Positions 16,898-24,645 of a stretch of 64,000 nt of DNA are shown one piece after another. This DNA comes from Geodermatophilus africanus. Its GTDB lineage: Bacteria > Actinomycetota > Actinomycetes > Mycobacteriales > Geodermatophilaceae. Made by a program: the position numbers and the translations under genes. The stretch spans positions 248,001-312,000 of the forward strand of contig NZ_FNOT01000003.1 of NCBI RefSeq assembly GCF_900107105.1. The letters are read 5' to 3'. Within the stretch, counting starts at the first letter, position 1. Each line of letters begins with the position of its first letter. Below the pieces are notes generated by a model. That model was given only the letters and a program-made list of their open reading frames with translations, was not told the DNA's origin and did not search any database.

Positions 16898-17203
16898 GTG
16901 CCCCGCCGCAGCGGTCGGAGGGGGGCGCGGCCTGCGGGCCGCGCCCCCGCCCGCCGTCCCGAGACGGTGGAGGAGGCGGCGGACGGCGACTGGGTGGTGC
17001 GCCGGGTCACCGGCGCCGCGAGCGGCAAGACCTACCGCTGCCCTGGCTGCGACCAGGAGATCCGTCCCGGGACTCCGCACCTGGTCACCTGGCCGGCCTA
17101 CCCGCGCGACTCCGACCTCGACCCCTGGGACACCGACTCGGCCGCCGACCGGCGTCGCCACTGGCACGCCACCTGCTGGTCCGCGCGGGTGCACCGCCGA
17201 TGA
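16898..17203 (+). CDS. small Cys/His-rich conserved actinobacterial protein
   Basis: A 101-residue protein starting GTG only 5 nt after the dehydrogenase stop, so likely cotranscribed. The first 25 residues are Arg/Pro/Ala-rich. The rest contains GKTYRCPGCDQEI, HLVTWP, DSAADRRRHWHATCW: a CxxC plus H/HxxC arrangement that looks like a small zinc ribbon. Proteins with this CPGCDQEI pattern are widespread in actinobacteria, often annotated as ATP/GTP-binding, but no function is established to my knowledge. Confidence 0.75.
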   Translation: MPRRSGRRGARPAGRAPARRPETVEEAADGDWVVRRVTGAASGKTYRCPGCDQEIRPGTPHLVTWPAYPRDSDLDPWDTDSAADRRRHWHATCWSARVHRR

Positions 17204-17209
17204 AGAAGA

Positions 17210-17294
17210 GGACCCGTCCTCCTCACCACTCGCAGGAGAAGGACCCCGTCCTCCCCACCCTTCGCAAGCTCAGGGTGGGACCCGGGACGGGGCC
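17210..17294 (+). repeat. 3' hairpin repeat, copy 3 (partial arm plus full copy, forward)
   Basis: A half copy (17210-17235) is followed by a full copy at 17241-17294. The arms of the full copy are GGACCCCGTCC (17241-17251) and GGACGGGGCC (17285-17294), with a TTCGCAAGCTCA loop. It lies between the small Cys-rich gene and the convergent sortase gene. The nested arrangement suggests repeated insertion or duplication. Confidence 0.8.
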
Positions 17295-17300
17295 GTGGCA

Positions 17301-17912
17301 TCAGGTCAGGCGGGCGAAGACGACGACGTTGTCCTCGTAGCTGCCGCGCGAGCGGTCGAAGTCGCCGCCGCAGGTGACCAGGCGCAGCTCCGCCCGCGGG
17401 GTGGGCCCGTAGACCGCCTCGGTCGGGAAGTCGTCCTTCGGGTAGCGCCCGACGCCGGTGACCGTGAAGCGCGCCGTCGTCCCGTCCTCCCGGTCGACGA
17501 CCACCTCGTCGCCGGGGTCCAGTTCGCGCAGCCGGGCGAAGACCGCCGGCCCGTCGACCGAGTCGACGTGCCCGGCGACCACCGCGGGGCCCACGTCGCC
17601 CGGGACGGCGCCGCCGGGGAACCAGCCGGCCCGGTCGGGGTCGTCCGGGGGGACCAGGACGCCGGCGGGGTCGGTGCCCAGCCGCAACAGCTCGCTGTCC
17701 ACCCCGATGGCCGGCACCCGCACGCGCACCGGCGCCGCCGCCGTCCGTTCCGTGACCCGCTCGGCGGAGACGGGAGCGGGGGAGACCGCGGCGGCCGGCC
17801 CCGGCGCAGCTGGGGAGACCAGCGCAACCACGCCGGCGGTCACCGCGAGGCCGGCGAGCAGCCCCTGGACCAGCGGTAGCACCGGCCGCCGTGGCGCGCG
17901 GTGTCGGCTCAC
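17301..17912 (-). CDS. Class F sortase
   Basis: A 203-residue type II membrane protein with basic residues, a hydrophobic anchor (12-32), an Ala/Pro linker, then a sortase beta-barrel. The catalytic triad is intact: His115 (AGHVDS), Cys181 (LVTCGG) and Arg189 (DRSRGSY). The short barrel, VPAIGVDS at its start, and TCGG with Arg 8 residues after Cys fit class F (actinobacterial). Sortases cleave LPxTG-like signals and join the protein to cell wall or another acceptor. The gene lies 10 nt downstream of the DUF4397 gene, its likely substrate. Confidence 0.92.
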   Translation of the reverse strand: MSRHRAPRRPVLPLVQGLLAGLAVTAGVVALVSPAAPGPAAAVSPAPVSAERVTERTAAAPVRVRVPAIGVDSELLRLGTDPAGVLVPPDDPDRAGWFPGGAVPGDVGPAVVAGHVDSVDGPAVFARLRELDPGDEVVVDREDGTTARFTVTGVGRYPKDDFPTEAVYGPTPRAELRLVTCGGDFDRSRGSYEDNVVVFARLT

Positions 17913-17922
17913 CGGCCCGGCC

Positions 17923-18762
17923 TCAGCGCCGTGCCGGACCGCGCAGCGACCGCCGGGCCAGCAGCAGGCCGGTCAGGACGGTGAGGCCGACGGCGCCGCC
18001 GATCGCGCCGGGCGCCGGCTCCGCGGGAGCGGTGCCCCCCGCGCCGGTCTCCACGCCGCCGGTGGGGACGACGCCGGAGCCGGCGGCGTCCAGGACGGTG
18101 CGCACGGTCAGCCCGCCCTCGGGCCGGTCCAGCACGAACAGGCTGTACACCGAGCCCGGGGCCAGGTCGAGGGGCAGCTCGGTCGGCTCGCCGCCCACCG
18201 TCACCCGCAGCCCGCCGGCACCCGCCGGCACGGTCGTGTGGTCGCCGGCCTCCGCGAAGGCCAGGCCGGTGGCCAGCTCGGTGCCGCTCGCGGCGGCGTC
18301 CAACGTCGGCGCGGTGGCCGCGGCCGCGACGACGCGGACCCGCGCCTGGCCCGCCGGCGGGCGGGTGAGGTCGTCCTCGATCACCGCCAGGCCCAGGTCG
18401 GCGAAGCGGCCCACGCCGGCGACGGTGCGGGCGCTGTCGGCGCCGACCTGGACGGTGGTGGAGAGCACCGGAGGGGTGGCCGGGTCGGCGCCGGCCTGCC
18501 GCATGCTCACCGTGTAGACGCCCTCGGGCACGTCCTGGTAGTCCGAGATGGTCCCGTAGCCGACGCCGGGCACGGTCAGCAGCGCCGTCCCGTCGCCGGG
18601 GTCGGAGACGGAGTCGACGTAGACGTCCACGGCCGGGGTGTCGGGGGAGAGGTGGGCCAGGCGCAGCAGGCCGTTCTCGGCGGCACCGGCCCCGGGAGGG
18701 GCGACGAGCACCGTCCCGGCGGTCACGGCGGTGACGGCCAGCACGCGGGTCCAGCGGGCCAC
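17923..18762 (-). CDS. DUF4397-domain surface protein, probable sortase substrate
   Basis: A 279-residue exported protein. I chose the GTG at 18762 because GGAGGA lies 3 nt upstream and the resulting N-terminus is a clean Sec signal (basic start, hydrophobic core, AGAA cleavage region near 25-28). The DUF4397 domain follows (LRLAHLSPDTPAVDVYVD, VTVGGEPTELPLDL). The C-terminus has a cell-wall-sorting layout: VPTGGVETGAGG, an Ala/Pro linker, a hydrophobic segment of about 17 residues and a basic tail (RRSLRGPARR). No canonical LPxTG is present; VPTGG or ETGAGG may be the signal used by the adjacent class F sortase (inference). Confidence 0.85.
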   Translation of the reverse strand: MARWTRVLAVTAVTAGTVLVAPPGAGAAENGLLRLAHLSPDTPAVDVYVDSVSDPGDGTALLTVPGVGYGTISDYQDVPEGVYTVSMRQAGADPATPPVLSTTVQVGADSARTVAGVGRFADLGLAVIEDDLTRPPAGQARVRVVAAAATAPTLDAAASGTELATGLAFAEAGDHTTVPAGAGGLRVTVGGEPTELPLDLAPGSVYSLFVLDRPEGGLTVRTVLDAAGSGVVPTGGVETGAGGTAPAEPAPGAIGGAVGLTVLTGLLLARRSLRGPARR

Positions 18763-18848
18763 GGTTCCTCCAGCGGGTTCGGGAGCGGACCGTTCCGGCG
18801 GCCGCGACTCCATTCGCGCACCCTTCGCGACTCCTGTCCAACCGAGAG

Positions 18849-19721
18849 TCACGGGGAGACCTCGGCCACCAGGTCGTCGGGGTCGGAGGCGTAGCGGTAG
18901 GACAGCAGGACGCCGTCCCCGGTGACCTCGACGGGGTCGGGCGCGAAGGGTGGCCGCTGCGCCGCCAGCCAGGTCGTCAGGGACGCCGTGGCGGGCTCCC
19001 CGGTCCCGACGGGGGCGCCGCCCACCGCCGTGAGCAGCACGCTGCGGGCCGGGCCGTCGGTGCCGTCGGGCCGCGGGAAGGCGGCCACGTCGACACCCTC
19101 GCGGGCGGTCAGGACGGCGACCAGGGACAGCAGCCGCGCGTCGACATCGGCCGACCGCAGCACCGCGGCGGCGGGGTCGGAGGCGTGCGTCGTCGGGTTG
19201 GCCAGCACCGCCTCGGCCAGCGCCCGCCGCCGGTCGAGCTGTTCGGGCGTCGGCGTGCCGGGTGCGGGATCGACGACGGCGAGGTGGTCGAAGCGAGCGA
19301 CGACGCGGCTGCCCGGTCGCGGCTCGCCCCGGGTGACGGTGAGGACGACGTCGCCGGGACCGGTCGGCTCCTCGGTCGTCACCAGCCCGTCGGGGGCGCC
19401 GGCCGCGAGCAGGTCGCCGCGCACGTCGTCCTCGAGGCGCAGCCGCGCACCGTCGGGCAGCGCGCGGTCGGCCCAGTCGAGCAGTGCCGCGCCAGGACCC
19501 GAGGGCGCCGCGGACGGCGAGGAGTCCGTTCCCGGAGGAGGAGCGGTCGGGACGGCGGTCGGCCGGTCCGCCCGGTCCGCGCCGAGGACCAGGGCGGCCA
19601 CGGCGGCGCCGAGCACGGCGAGCAGCGCGATCCCGACCACCACCAGACCGGTGCGGCCGTGCAGGAGGGCGCCGAGCAGCCCGCCGGGACGAGCCCGGTG
19701 CCGGGCACGGCGGGTAGGCAC
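18849..19721 (-). CDS. membrane-anchored protein of unknown function upstream of DUF4397-sortase
   Basis: A 290-residue protein with an Arg-rich N-terminus, one transmembrane segment (about 25-47, LVVVGIALLAVLGAAVAALVL), a Pro/Ser/Ala linker, and an extracytoplasmic domain (ALLDWADRALPDGARLRLEDDV...) with no Cys and no recognised motif. It resembles poorly characterised actinobacterial anchored proteins. It precedes the DUF4397 and sortase genes on the same strand (86-nt gap), so a three-gene cell-surface unit is plausible. Function not assigned. Confidence 0.7.
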   Translation of the reverse strand: MPTRRARHRARPGGLLGALLHGRTGLVVVGIALLAVLGAAVAALVLGADRADRPTAVPTAPPPGTDSSPSAAPSGPGAALLDWADRALPDGARLRLEDDVRGDLLAAGAPDGLVTTEEPTGPGDVVLTVTRGEPRPGSRVVARFDHLAVVDPAPGTPTPEQLDRRRALAEAVLANPTTHASDPAAAVLRSADVDARLLSLVAVLTAREGVDVAAFPRPDGTDGPARSVLLTAVGGAPVGTGEPATASLTTWLAAQRPPFAPDPVEVTGDGVLLSYRYASDPDDLVAEVSP

Positions 19722-19795
19722 CGCGCCTCCTCCCCGGCGTCCGTCGACGGGGCCAGCCGCGGGACGCCGGGGGCCATCCTCCAGGGTCCCGCCAC

Positions 19796-19899
19796 GGCCC
19801 CGTCCAGAGGCTCGCCGCGGCCCCGTCCCGGGTCCCGCCCCGAGCTCGCGAGGGGTGGGGAGGACGGGGTCCTTCCACGGTGAGGAGGACGGGGTCCTT
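19796..19899 (-). repeat. 3' hairpin repeat, copy 4 (reverse, with flanking partial arms)
   Basis: The full copy at 19819-19872 has arms GGCCCCGTCC (19819-19828) and GGACGGGGTCC (19862-19872). It is preceded by a partial left arm (19796-19818) and followed by an extra GGACGGGGTCCTT arm (to 19899). Oriented as a 3' element of the minus-strand filament gene that ends at 19926. Confidence 0.8.
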
Positions 19900-19925
19900 C
19901 CGCGGTGGGGGGAGGATCGCCCCGC

Positions 19926-21188
19926 TCAGCGCCGGCCGGCCGCGGTCTGGCTGCCGGTGTCGGCGTCCTCGGGCCGGACGGCCGGCTGCACCAGGGTCGG
20001 CGGGTCGACCCGCGGCGGTGCCCCGGCGGGCGTGCTGCCGGTGGGGACGGGACGCAGCTGCTGGGTCGTCTGCGGGTCGGGCGGGGCCTGCTGGGCGGAG
20101 GCGTCGGTCGCGGGCGTGACGGCCGGCTGTGTCGGCGGGGCCGGAGGCCGGGTGGGCTGCCGGGCCGCGGCGGCCTCGCCGTTGCCCGCCGGCGGCTCGA
20201 CCGGCCGCTGCGCCGGCTGGGGCGCGGTGGTGGGGCGCACCGCCGGCTGCTGGGCGGTGACCGGCCCGACCGGCGGCTGCTGCCGCTGCTCCTCGCGGGC
20301 CGGCTCGGGCTGGGCCTGCGCCGTCCGCGGGGTCGGCTGCGGGCGGGGCGGCGCCGGCGGCCGGGTGCCGGCCCGCGGCTCGGGGCGCCGGTCGCCGAGG
20401 TCGGGCAGCCGCTCGAGCAGCGTGCGGGCCTCGAGCAGCCGGCCGGTGAGCTCGTCGCGCACCGCGCGGGTCGCGGCCGCGGCGGCGTCGGCCTCGCTGA
20501 CGAGCCGGGCGGCGTGCTCCTCGGCCGCGGCGACCCGCTGGTGGGCGGCCTCGGCGGAGCTGCGGTCGCGTTCCTCGTCCAGCCGCGCGGCCTCCTGGCG
20601 ACGCGCCCGCTGGGCGATGTCGAAGTCCTCCTCGACCTTGGCCCGCCGGGCTTGCGACTCGGCGTCGAGCCGGGCCACCTTCTCCTGGGCCTTGGCCACC
20701 AGCTCGTCGGCGCGGATCTGCGCCTTGCTGGCGATCTGCTCGGCGTTCTGCCGGGCCTCGGCGATCATCCGGTCGACCTCGGCCTGGCCGGCGGCGTGCC
20801 GCTCGTGCATCGCCCGTTCCTCGGCGGCGGTGTGCTCCCGCAGCGACTGGGCCTCCTGCTCTGCCGAGCGCCGGATCTCCTCGGCCTCCTCCTCGGCCAG
20901 CCGCAGCATGTGCTGGATGCGCTCGCTGACGTTCTCGAACGTGGCCGGTCCGGAGGACGCGGCCTTGCGCCGCAGCTGGTCGATCTCCCCGTGCAGCGCC
21001 GAGAGCTGACCGGCCAGGTCGGCCGAGCGGCTCATCGCCGCGTCGCGGTCGGCCATCGCCACCTGGATGTCGGCCTCGAGGCGCTCGATCGTCTCGGCCA
21101 CCTGGTGCCGGTCGTAGCCCCGGAGCACCACGTCGAACGAGTGCTGGGCCTCGCGCATCGGCAGCATGTCGCGGCGGGGATCGGTCAT
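19926..21188 (-). CDS. DivIVA/FilP-like coiled-coil cytoskeletal protein
   Basis: A 420-residue protein. Residues 1-45 hold a DivIVA-like segment (SFDVVLRGYDRHQVAETIERL), followed by a long charged coiled coil (about 45-265, rich in E/A/R/Q heptads such as EEEAEEIRRSAEQEAQSLR) and a Pro/Gln/Ala-rich disordered tail (270-420). This layout matches actinobacterial filament-forming proteins of the FilP/Scy type, which organise polar growth with DivIVA; some homologues are misnamed cellulose-binding proteins. In Streptomyces a filP-like gene lies beside the epimerase-thiolase-meaB cluster, as here. ATG start at 21188. It acts in the cytosol. Confidence 0.8.
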   Translation of the reverse strand: MTDPRRDMLPMREAQHSFDVVLRGYDRHQVAETIERLEADIQVAMADRDAAMSRSADLAGQLSALHGEIDQLRRKAASSGPATFENVSERIQHMLRLAEEEAEEIRRSAEQEAQSLREHTAAEERAMHERHAAGQAEVDRMIAEARQNAEQIASKAQIRADELVAKAQEKVARLDAESQARRAKVEEDFDIAQRARRQEAARLDEERDRSSAEAAHQRVAAAEEHAARLVSEADAAAAATRAVRDELTGRLLEARTLLERLPDLGDRRPEPRAGTRPPAPPRPQPTPRTAQAQPEPAREEQRQQPPVGPVTAQQPAVRPTTAPQPAQRPVEPPAGNGEAAAARQPTRPPAPPTQPAVTPATDASAQQAPPDPQTTQQLRPVPTGSTPAGAPPRVDPPTLVQPAVRPEDADTGSQTAAGRR

Positions 21189-21302
21189 GCGGTCATCCTC
21201 GCAGAGTCGGGGGGCGGGCCTGGCGTGTCGCCGGGGCCCTCCCTGCAGGGTGCCAGCACCGCACGCGGCCGCGCCACGTGCCGGCACCCTGAGCCGAGCG
21301 GG

Positions 21303-21380
21303 ACGGCCCCGTTCCGGGTCCCGCCGGCTCCCTGCAGGGTCCCGCCGCGAGCTTGCGAGTGCCGGGTAGCAGGGGGTCCT
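21303..21380 (-). repeat. 3' hairpin repeat, copy 5 (reverse)
   Basis: The full copy 21326-21380 has arms GGCTCCCTGC (21326-21335) and GCAGGGGGTCC (21369-21379). It is preceded by a partial copy from 21303. It sits downstream of the minus-strand ccr gene (stop at 21414) and upstream of the filament gene. Confidence 0.8.
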
Positions 21381-21413
21381 CTCACGAGGCGTGGGGAGGA
21401 GGGTGGTCCCTAT

Positions 21414-22745
21414 TCAGACGCCCCGGAAGCGGTTGATCGCGGTGAGGTGCTTCTCGCGCTTCTCGGCGTCCTTGACGCCGAGGCCCTCGGTGGGGGCGAG
21501 GGTGAGCACGCCGACCTTGCCCTGGTGGCAGTTGTTCTTCACGTCGCAGACGGCCTGCCCGACCTGGTCCATCGGGTAGACCTTCGACAGCGTCGGGTGG
21601 ACGAGGCCGCGGTCGATGAGCCGGTTGGCCTCCCAGGCCTCCTTGTAGTTGGCGAAGTGGGAGCCGACGATCCGCTTGAGGTTCATCCACAGGTAGCGGT
21701 TGTCGTACTGGTGGAGGAAGCCGCTGGTGGAGGCGCAGGTGACGATCGTGCCGCCCTTCTTGGCGACGTAGACGCTCGCGCCGAAGGTCTCCCGGCCGGG
21801 GTGCTCGAAGACGATGTCAACGTCGTCGCCGCCGGTGAGCTCGCGGATGCGCTTGCCGAACCGCTGCCACTCCCGGGGGTCCTGGGTGTCCTCGTCGCGC
21901 CAGAACCGGTAGCCCTCGGCGGAGCGGTCGATGACCAGCTCGGCGCCCATCCTGCGGACGATCGCGGCCTTCTCCGGACTCGAGACCACGCAGACCGGGA
22001 TGGCGCCGCCGTTGAGCGCCATCTGGGTGGCGTAGGAGCCCAAGCCCCCTGAGGCGCCCCAGATCAGCACGACGTCGCCCTGCTTCATGCCCGCGCCGTT
22101 GCGGCTGACCAGTTGCCGGTAGGCGGTGGAGTTGACCAGCCCGGGAGCGGCGGCCTCCTCCCAGGTCAGGTGCGCGGGCTTGGGCAGCAGTTGGTTGCTC
22201 TTGACCAGCGCCAGCTCGGCCAGGCCGCCGAAGTTGGTCTCGAACCCCCAGATCCGCTGCTGCGGGTCCATCATCGTGTCGTCGTGGCCGGCCGGGTCCT
22301 CCAGCTCCACCGACAGGCAGTGCGCGACCACCTCGTCACCGGGCTTCCACCGGTTCACGCCCGGGCCCACCCGCAGCACGACCCCGGCGAGGTCGGAGCC
22401 GACCACGTGGTAGGGCAGGTCGTGCCGGCGGGCCAGGTCGTGCAGCCGGCCGTAGCGCTCGAGGAACCCGAAGGTCGACACCGGCTCGAAGATCGACGTC
22501 CACACGGTGTTGTAGTTGACGCTCGAGGCCATCACCGCCACGACCGCCTCGCCCGGGCCCAGCTCCGGGGTGGCCACCTCCTCGACGTGCAGCGACTTGC
22601 GCGGGTCCTTCTCGTTGGCGCTCAGGCCGGCGAACATGTCCTGTTCGTCCTTGCGGACCAGCACGGCGCGGTAGGACTCCGGCACCGGCAGCCCAGCGAT
22701 GTCAGTGAGCTGGTCGGCGAGGATGGCGTCCCTGATCTCGAACAC
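21414..22745 (-). CDS. ccr: Crotonyl-CoA carboxylase/reductase
   Basis: A 443-residue MDR-fold enzyme, the expected length for Ccr. N-terminal KDPRKSLHVEEV and ASSVNYNTVWTS, the NADPH-binding WGASGGLGSYATQ near residue 225, DIVFEHPGRETFG and IVGSHFANYKEA are all diagnostic of crotonyl-CoA carboxylase/reductase. It reductively carboxylates crotonyl-CoA with NADPH and CO2 to (2S)-ethylmalonyl-CoA, the defining step of the ethylmalonyl-CoA pathway and a source of polyketide extender units. I chose the GTG at 22745 because GGGAGA precedes it and VFEIRDAILA matches the family N-terminus. The AT-rich upstream region carries the operator-like dyad shared with ecm. Confidence 0.96.
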   Translation of the reverse strand: MFEIRDAILADQLTDIAGLPVPESYRAVLVRKDEQDMFAGLSANEKDPRKSLHVEEVATPELGPGEAVVAVMASSVNYNTVWTSIFEPVSTFGFLERYGRLHDLARRHDLPYHVVGSDLAGVVLRVGPGVNRWKPGDEVVAHCLSVELEDPAGHDDTMMDPQQRIWGFETNFGGLAELALVKSNQLLPKPAHLTWEEAAAPGLVNSTAYRQLVSRNGAGMKQGDVVLIWGASGGLGSYATQMALNGGAIPVCVVSSPEKAAIVRRMGAELVIDRSAEGYRFWRDEDTQDPREWQRFGKRIRELTGGDDVDIVFEHPGRETFGASVYVAKKGGTIVTCASTSGFLHQYDNRYLWMNLKRIVGSHFANYKEAWEANRLIDRGLVHPTLSKVYPMDQVGQAVCDVKNNCHQGKVGVLTLAPTEGLGVKDAEKREKHLTAINRFRGV

Positions 22746-22797
22746 GTGAGTCTCCCGGGTCTTCGTGGGCTCGTGAGGCGGTGCAGTGGCGCGATAT

Positions 22798-22812
22798 GTT
22801 ACTGGTGAGTAG
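22798..22812 (-). promoter_or_regulatory. candidate operator upstream of ccr (GTTAC-N6-GTA dyad)
   Basis: On the coding strand it reads CTACTCACCAGTAAC, 13 of 15 identical and in the same orientation as the site before ecm. It lies about 53 nt upstream of the ccr GTG in an AT-rich island (GATATGTTACTGG...CAAAG) that is unusual for this DNA and probably contains the promoter. A TTGACT -35-like hexamer is present, but a -10 at standard spacing is not clear. Confidence 0.5.
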
Positions 22813-22827
22813 TCAAAGCAGATCCAT

Positions 22828-22880
22828 GGCCCCGCCCGGAGGCTCGCCCCGAGCTCGCGAGGGGTGAGGGGGCGGGGTCC
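22828..22880 (-). repeat. 3' hairpin repeat, copy 6 (reverse)
   Basis: Arms GGCCCCGCCC and GGGCGGGGTCC around a GAGCTCGCGAGG loop region. It ends 4 nt from the stop of the minus-strand epimerase gene (22885), so it is a 3' element of that gene. It also lies immediately upstream of the ccr promoter. Confidence 0.75.
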
Positions 22881-22884
22881 TTCT

Positions 22885-23340
22885 TCAGTGCGCGGTCGAG
22901 GCCGGCTCGACGAGCTCGACGAGGACGCCGCCGGCATCCTTCGGGTGGACGAAGTTGATGCGGCTGTCCGAGGTCCCGCGCCGGGGGGTGTCGTACAGCA
23001 GTCGCAGCCCGCGCTCGCGCAGCGTCGCGCTGACCGCCTCGACGTCGGCCACCCGGAAGGCCAGCTGCTGCAGGCCCGGGCCGGAGCGGCCGATGAACGT
23101 GGCGATCGTCGACTCGGGGGTCAGCGGCGCGAGCAGCTGGATGCGGGTGTCGCCGTCGCCGACGGCGAGCATCGCCTCGCGGACGCCCTGCTCCTCGTTG
23201 ACCTCCTCGTGCACGGAGTGCACGCCGAAGGCCTGGGCGTAGAAGGCCAGCGCCTCGTCCAGGTCCGGGACGGCGACGCCCACGTGGTCGATGGCGGTGA
23301 AGAGCTCGGCCGGCAGGCCGGTGCGTGGGTCGGTGGTCAC
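22885..23340 (-). CDS. epi: Methylmalonyl-CoA/ethylmalonyl-CoA epimerase
   Basis: A 151-residue VOC-fold protein: AIDHVGVAVPDLDEALAFY at the start, RIQLLAPL, then GPGLQQLAFRVADV, NFVHPKDAGGVLVELVEP. His, Gln and Glu metal ligands of methylmalonyl-CoA epimerase are recognisable; one ligand His of the propionibacterial enzyme is replaced by Gln in GLQQLAF, a form I recall from other actinobacterial epimerases. It interconverts (2S)/(2R)-methylmalonyl-CoA and, in this pathway, ethylmalonyl-CoA, linking Ccr to Ecm. I chose the GTG at 23340 because GAGG lies about 9 nt upstream; an in-frame TTG six codons earlier is less likely. Confidence 0.92.
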   Translation of the reverse strand: MTTDPRTGLPAELFTAIDHVGVAVPDLDEALAFYAQAFGVHSVHEEVNEEQGVREAMLAVGDGDTRIQLLAPLTPESTIATFIGRSGPGLQQLAFRVADVEAVSATLRERGLRLLYDTPRRGTSDSRINFVHPKDAGGVLVELVEPASTAH

Positions 23341-23464
23341 GGCGGCATCCTCGCGCAAGACGTCTCAGACGACAGGTGCGGGTGCCACACAGTCGCGTGG
23401 GTCCGCCGCACACACCGGTGCGGCGGGCCCACGCGTCGGTCAGCAGGCCTGGTCGCAGGCAGGA

Positions 23465-23583
23465 GGACCCCGTCCTCCTCACCGCTCGCAGGCTCGCGGC
23501 GAGCCTCTGGACGGGGCCGGTCGGGCTCGCGGCGAGCCTCTGGACGAGGCCTGGCGCGAGCTCGCGAGGGGTGGGGCGGTCAG
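23465..23583. repeat. 3' hairpin repeat, copy 7 (full forward copy plus reverse remnants)
   Basis: The full copy 23465-23518 has arms GGACCCCGTCC (23465-23475) and GGACGGGGCC (23509-23518). It is followed by repeated CTCGCGGCGAGCCTCTGG segments and a reverse-type end (GGTCCTTC) just before the hydrolase stop at 23592. This is a composite of more than one insertion. Confidence 0.7.
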
Positions 23584-23591
23584 GTCCTCCT

Positions 23592-24446
23592 TCAGCGCGC
23601 CAGGAAGGAGATCAGCGCCTCGTTGAACTGCTCCGGGTGTGAGGTGTTGACGCCGTGCGGGCCGCCCTCGATGACGACCAGTTCGCTGCCCAGGATCAGC
23701 TCGTGCGACCGCTTGCCGCTGACCTCGAACGGCACGATCGCGTCGGAGTCGCCGTGGACGACCAGCGTCGGCACGGTCACCTTGGCCACGTCGCCGCGGA
23801 AGTCGGTGCGGCCGAACGCGGTGATGCAGTCGAGCGTGCCCTTCGGCGAGGCGAACTCGGCGATGCGCAGCGCGTACTGCCGCTGCTGCTCGCTGACCTC
23901 TCCGGACTTCCGGCCCAGCAGCCCCTTGCCGCCGGCGTTGAAGAACTGGGCCGTGAAGCCGTCGAGGAAGGCGGGCCGGTCGGTGAGCACGCCCTGCCGG
24001 AACTGCTCGATGGTGGCGTCGTCCAGCCCGCCGTCCGGGTTGTCGTCGGACCTGTAGAGATACGGCGGGACGGCGGCGGCCAGCACCGCGCGGCTGACCC
24101 GCGAGACGCCGTGGGTGGCGATGTAGCGGACGACCTCCCCACCACCCATGGAGAACCCGACGAGCGCGACGTCGCGCAGGTCCAGGTGCTCGAGCAGAGC
24201 GTGCAGGTCGGCGGTGAAGGTGTCGTAGTCGTAGCCGTCCCAGGGCTGCGAGGAGTCGCCGAAGCCGCGGCGGTCGTAGGTCACCACCCGGTGGCCGGCG
24301 GCGACCAACGGCCCGACCTGCGCCTCCCAGGAGCGGCTGGACAGCGGCCACCCGTGGATGAGCACGACCGGGCGGCCGGCGCCGGCGTCGTCGTAGTGGA
24401 TCTCGACCGGCCGGCCGTTGTCGGTGCCGACGTTCAGGCGAGGCAT
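23592..24446 (-). CDS. Alpha/beta hydrolase (non-haem chloroperoxidase/arylesterase type)
   Basis: A 284-residue alpha/beta hydrolase with a complete triad: nucleophile in GFSMGGG (about residue 100), Asp in VVHGDSDAIVPF, and His in IEGGPHGVNTSHPEQFNEAL. The HGWPLSSRSWE oxyanion segment and YDRRGFGDSSQPW are typical of the cofactor-free haloperoxidase/esterase subgroup. The physiological substrate is unknown. The ATG at 24446 follows GGAGGAGG. It is divergent from the thiolase gene, and a perfect 16-bp palindrome lies in its promoter region. Confidence 0.88.
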   Translation of the reverse strand: MPRLNVGTDNGRPVEIHYDDAGAGRPVVLIHGWPLSSRSWEAQVGPLVAAGHRVVTYDRRGFGDSSQPWDGYDYDTFTADLHALLEHLDLRDVALVGFSMGGGEVVRYIATHGVSRVSRAVLAAAVPPYLYRSDDNPDGGLDDATIEQFRQGVLTDRPAFLDGFTAQFFNAGGKGLLGRKSGEVSEQQRQYALRIAEFASPKGTLDCITAFGRTDFRGDVAKVTVPTLVVHGDSDAIVPFEVSGKRSHELILGSELVVIEGGPHGVNTSHPEQFNEALISFLAR

Positions 24447-24488
24447 CGGAGCCTCCTCCGTCTCGATGACGTGGTCCTGGGCCCTACC

Positions 24489-24504
24489 CGATCGTGCACG
24501 ATCG
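24489..24504. promoter_or_regulatory. perfect 16-bp palindrome in divergent hydrolase/thiolase promoter
   Basis: CGATCGTGCACGATCG is exactly self-complementary. On the minus strand it lies directly before a TAGGGC -10-like box of the hydrolase gene, in the -35/-10 spacer, a typical repressor position. It is a different motif from the GTTAC dyads. Confidence 0.5.
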
Positions 24505-24645
24505 AACGCGTTGAGAACTGCGTCACGCTCGTGTCCGTGTCGCTCGGGGCGGCCTATCCTCGGCGGGATCGACGCCGTGTCCCCGTCGCGGCGGTAACGA
24601 CCACGTGAGTCGCCGGCGTCGGCGACCCGGCCCTGGAGGCGGCAC

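Noticed and set aside
22790-22830. Canonical sigma-70 promoter for ccr with TTGACT as -35
   Set aside because: TTGACT is present, but hexamers resembling -10 (TAACAT, TATCGC) are only 9-14 nt away, too close for standard spacing. Only the dyad is reported as a candidate.
24593-24598. GGTAAC upstream of thiolase as another member of the GTTAC-N6-GTA site
   Set aside because: Only one half-site is present; the partner at the required spacing is absent.
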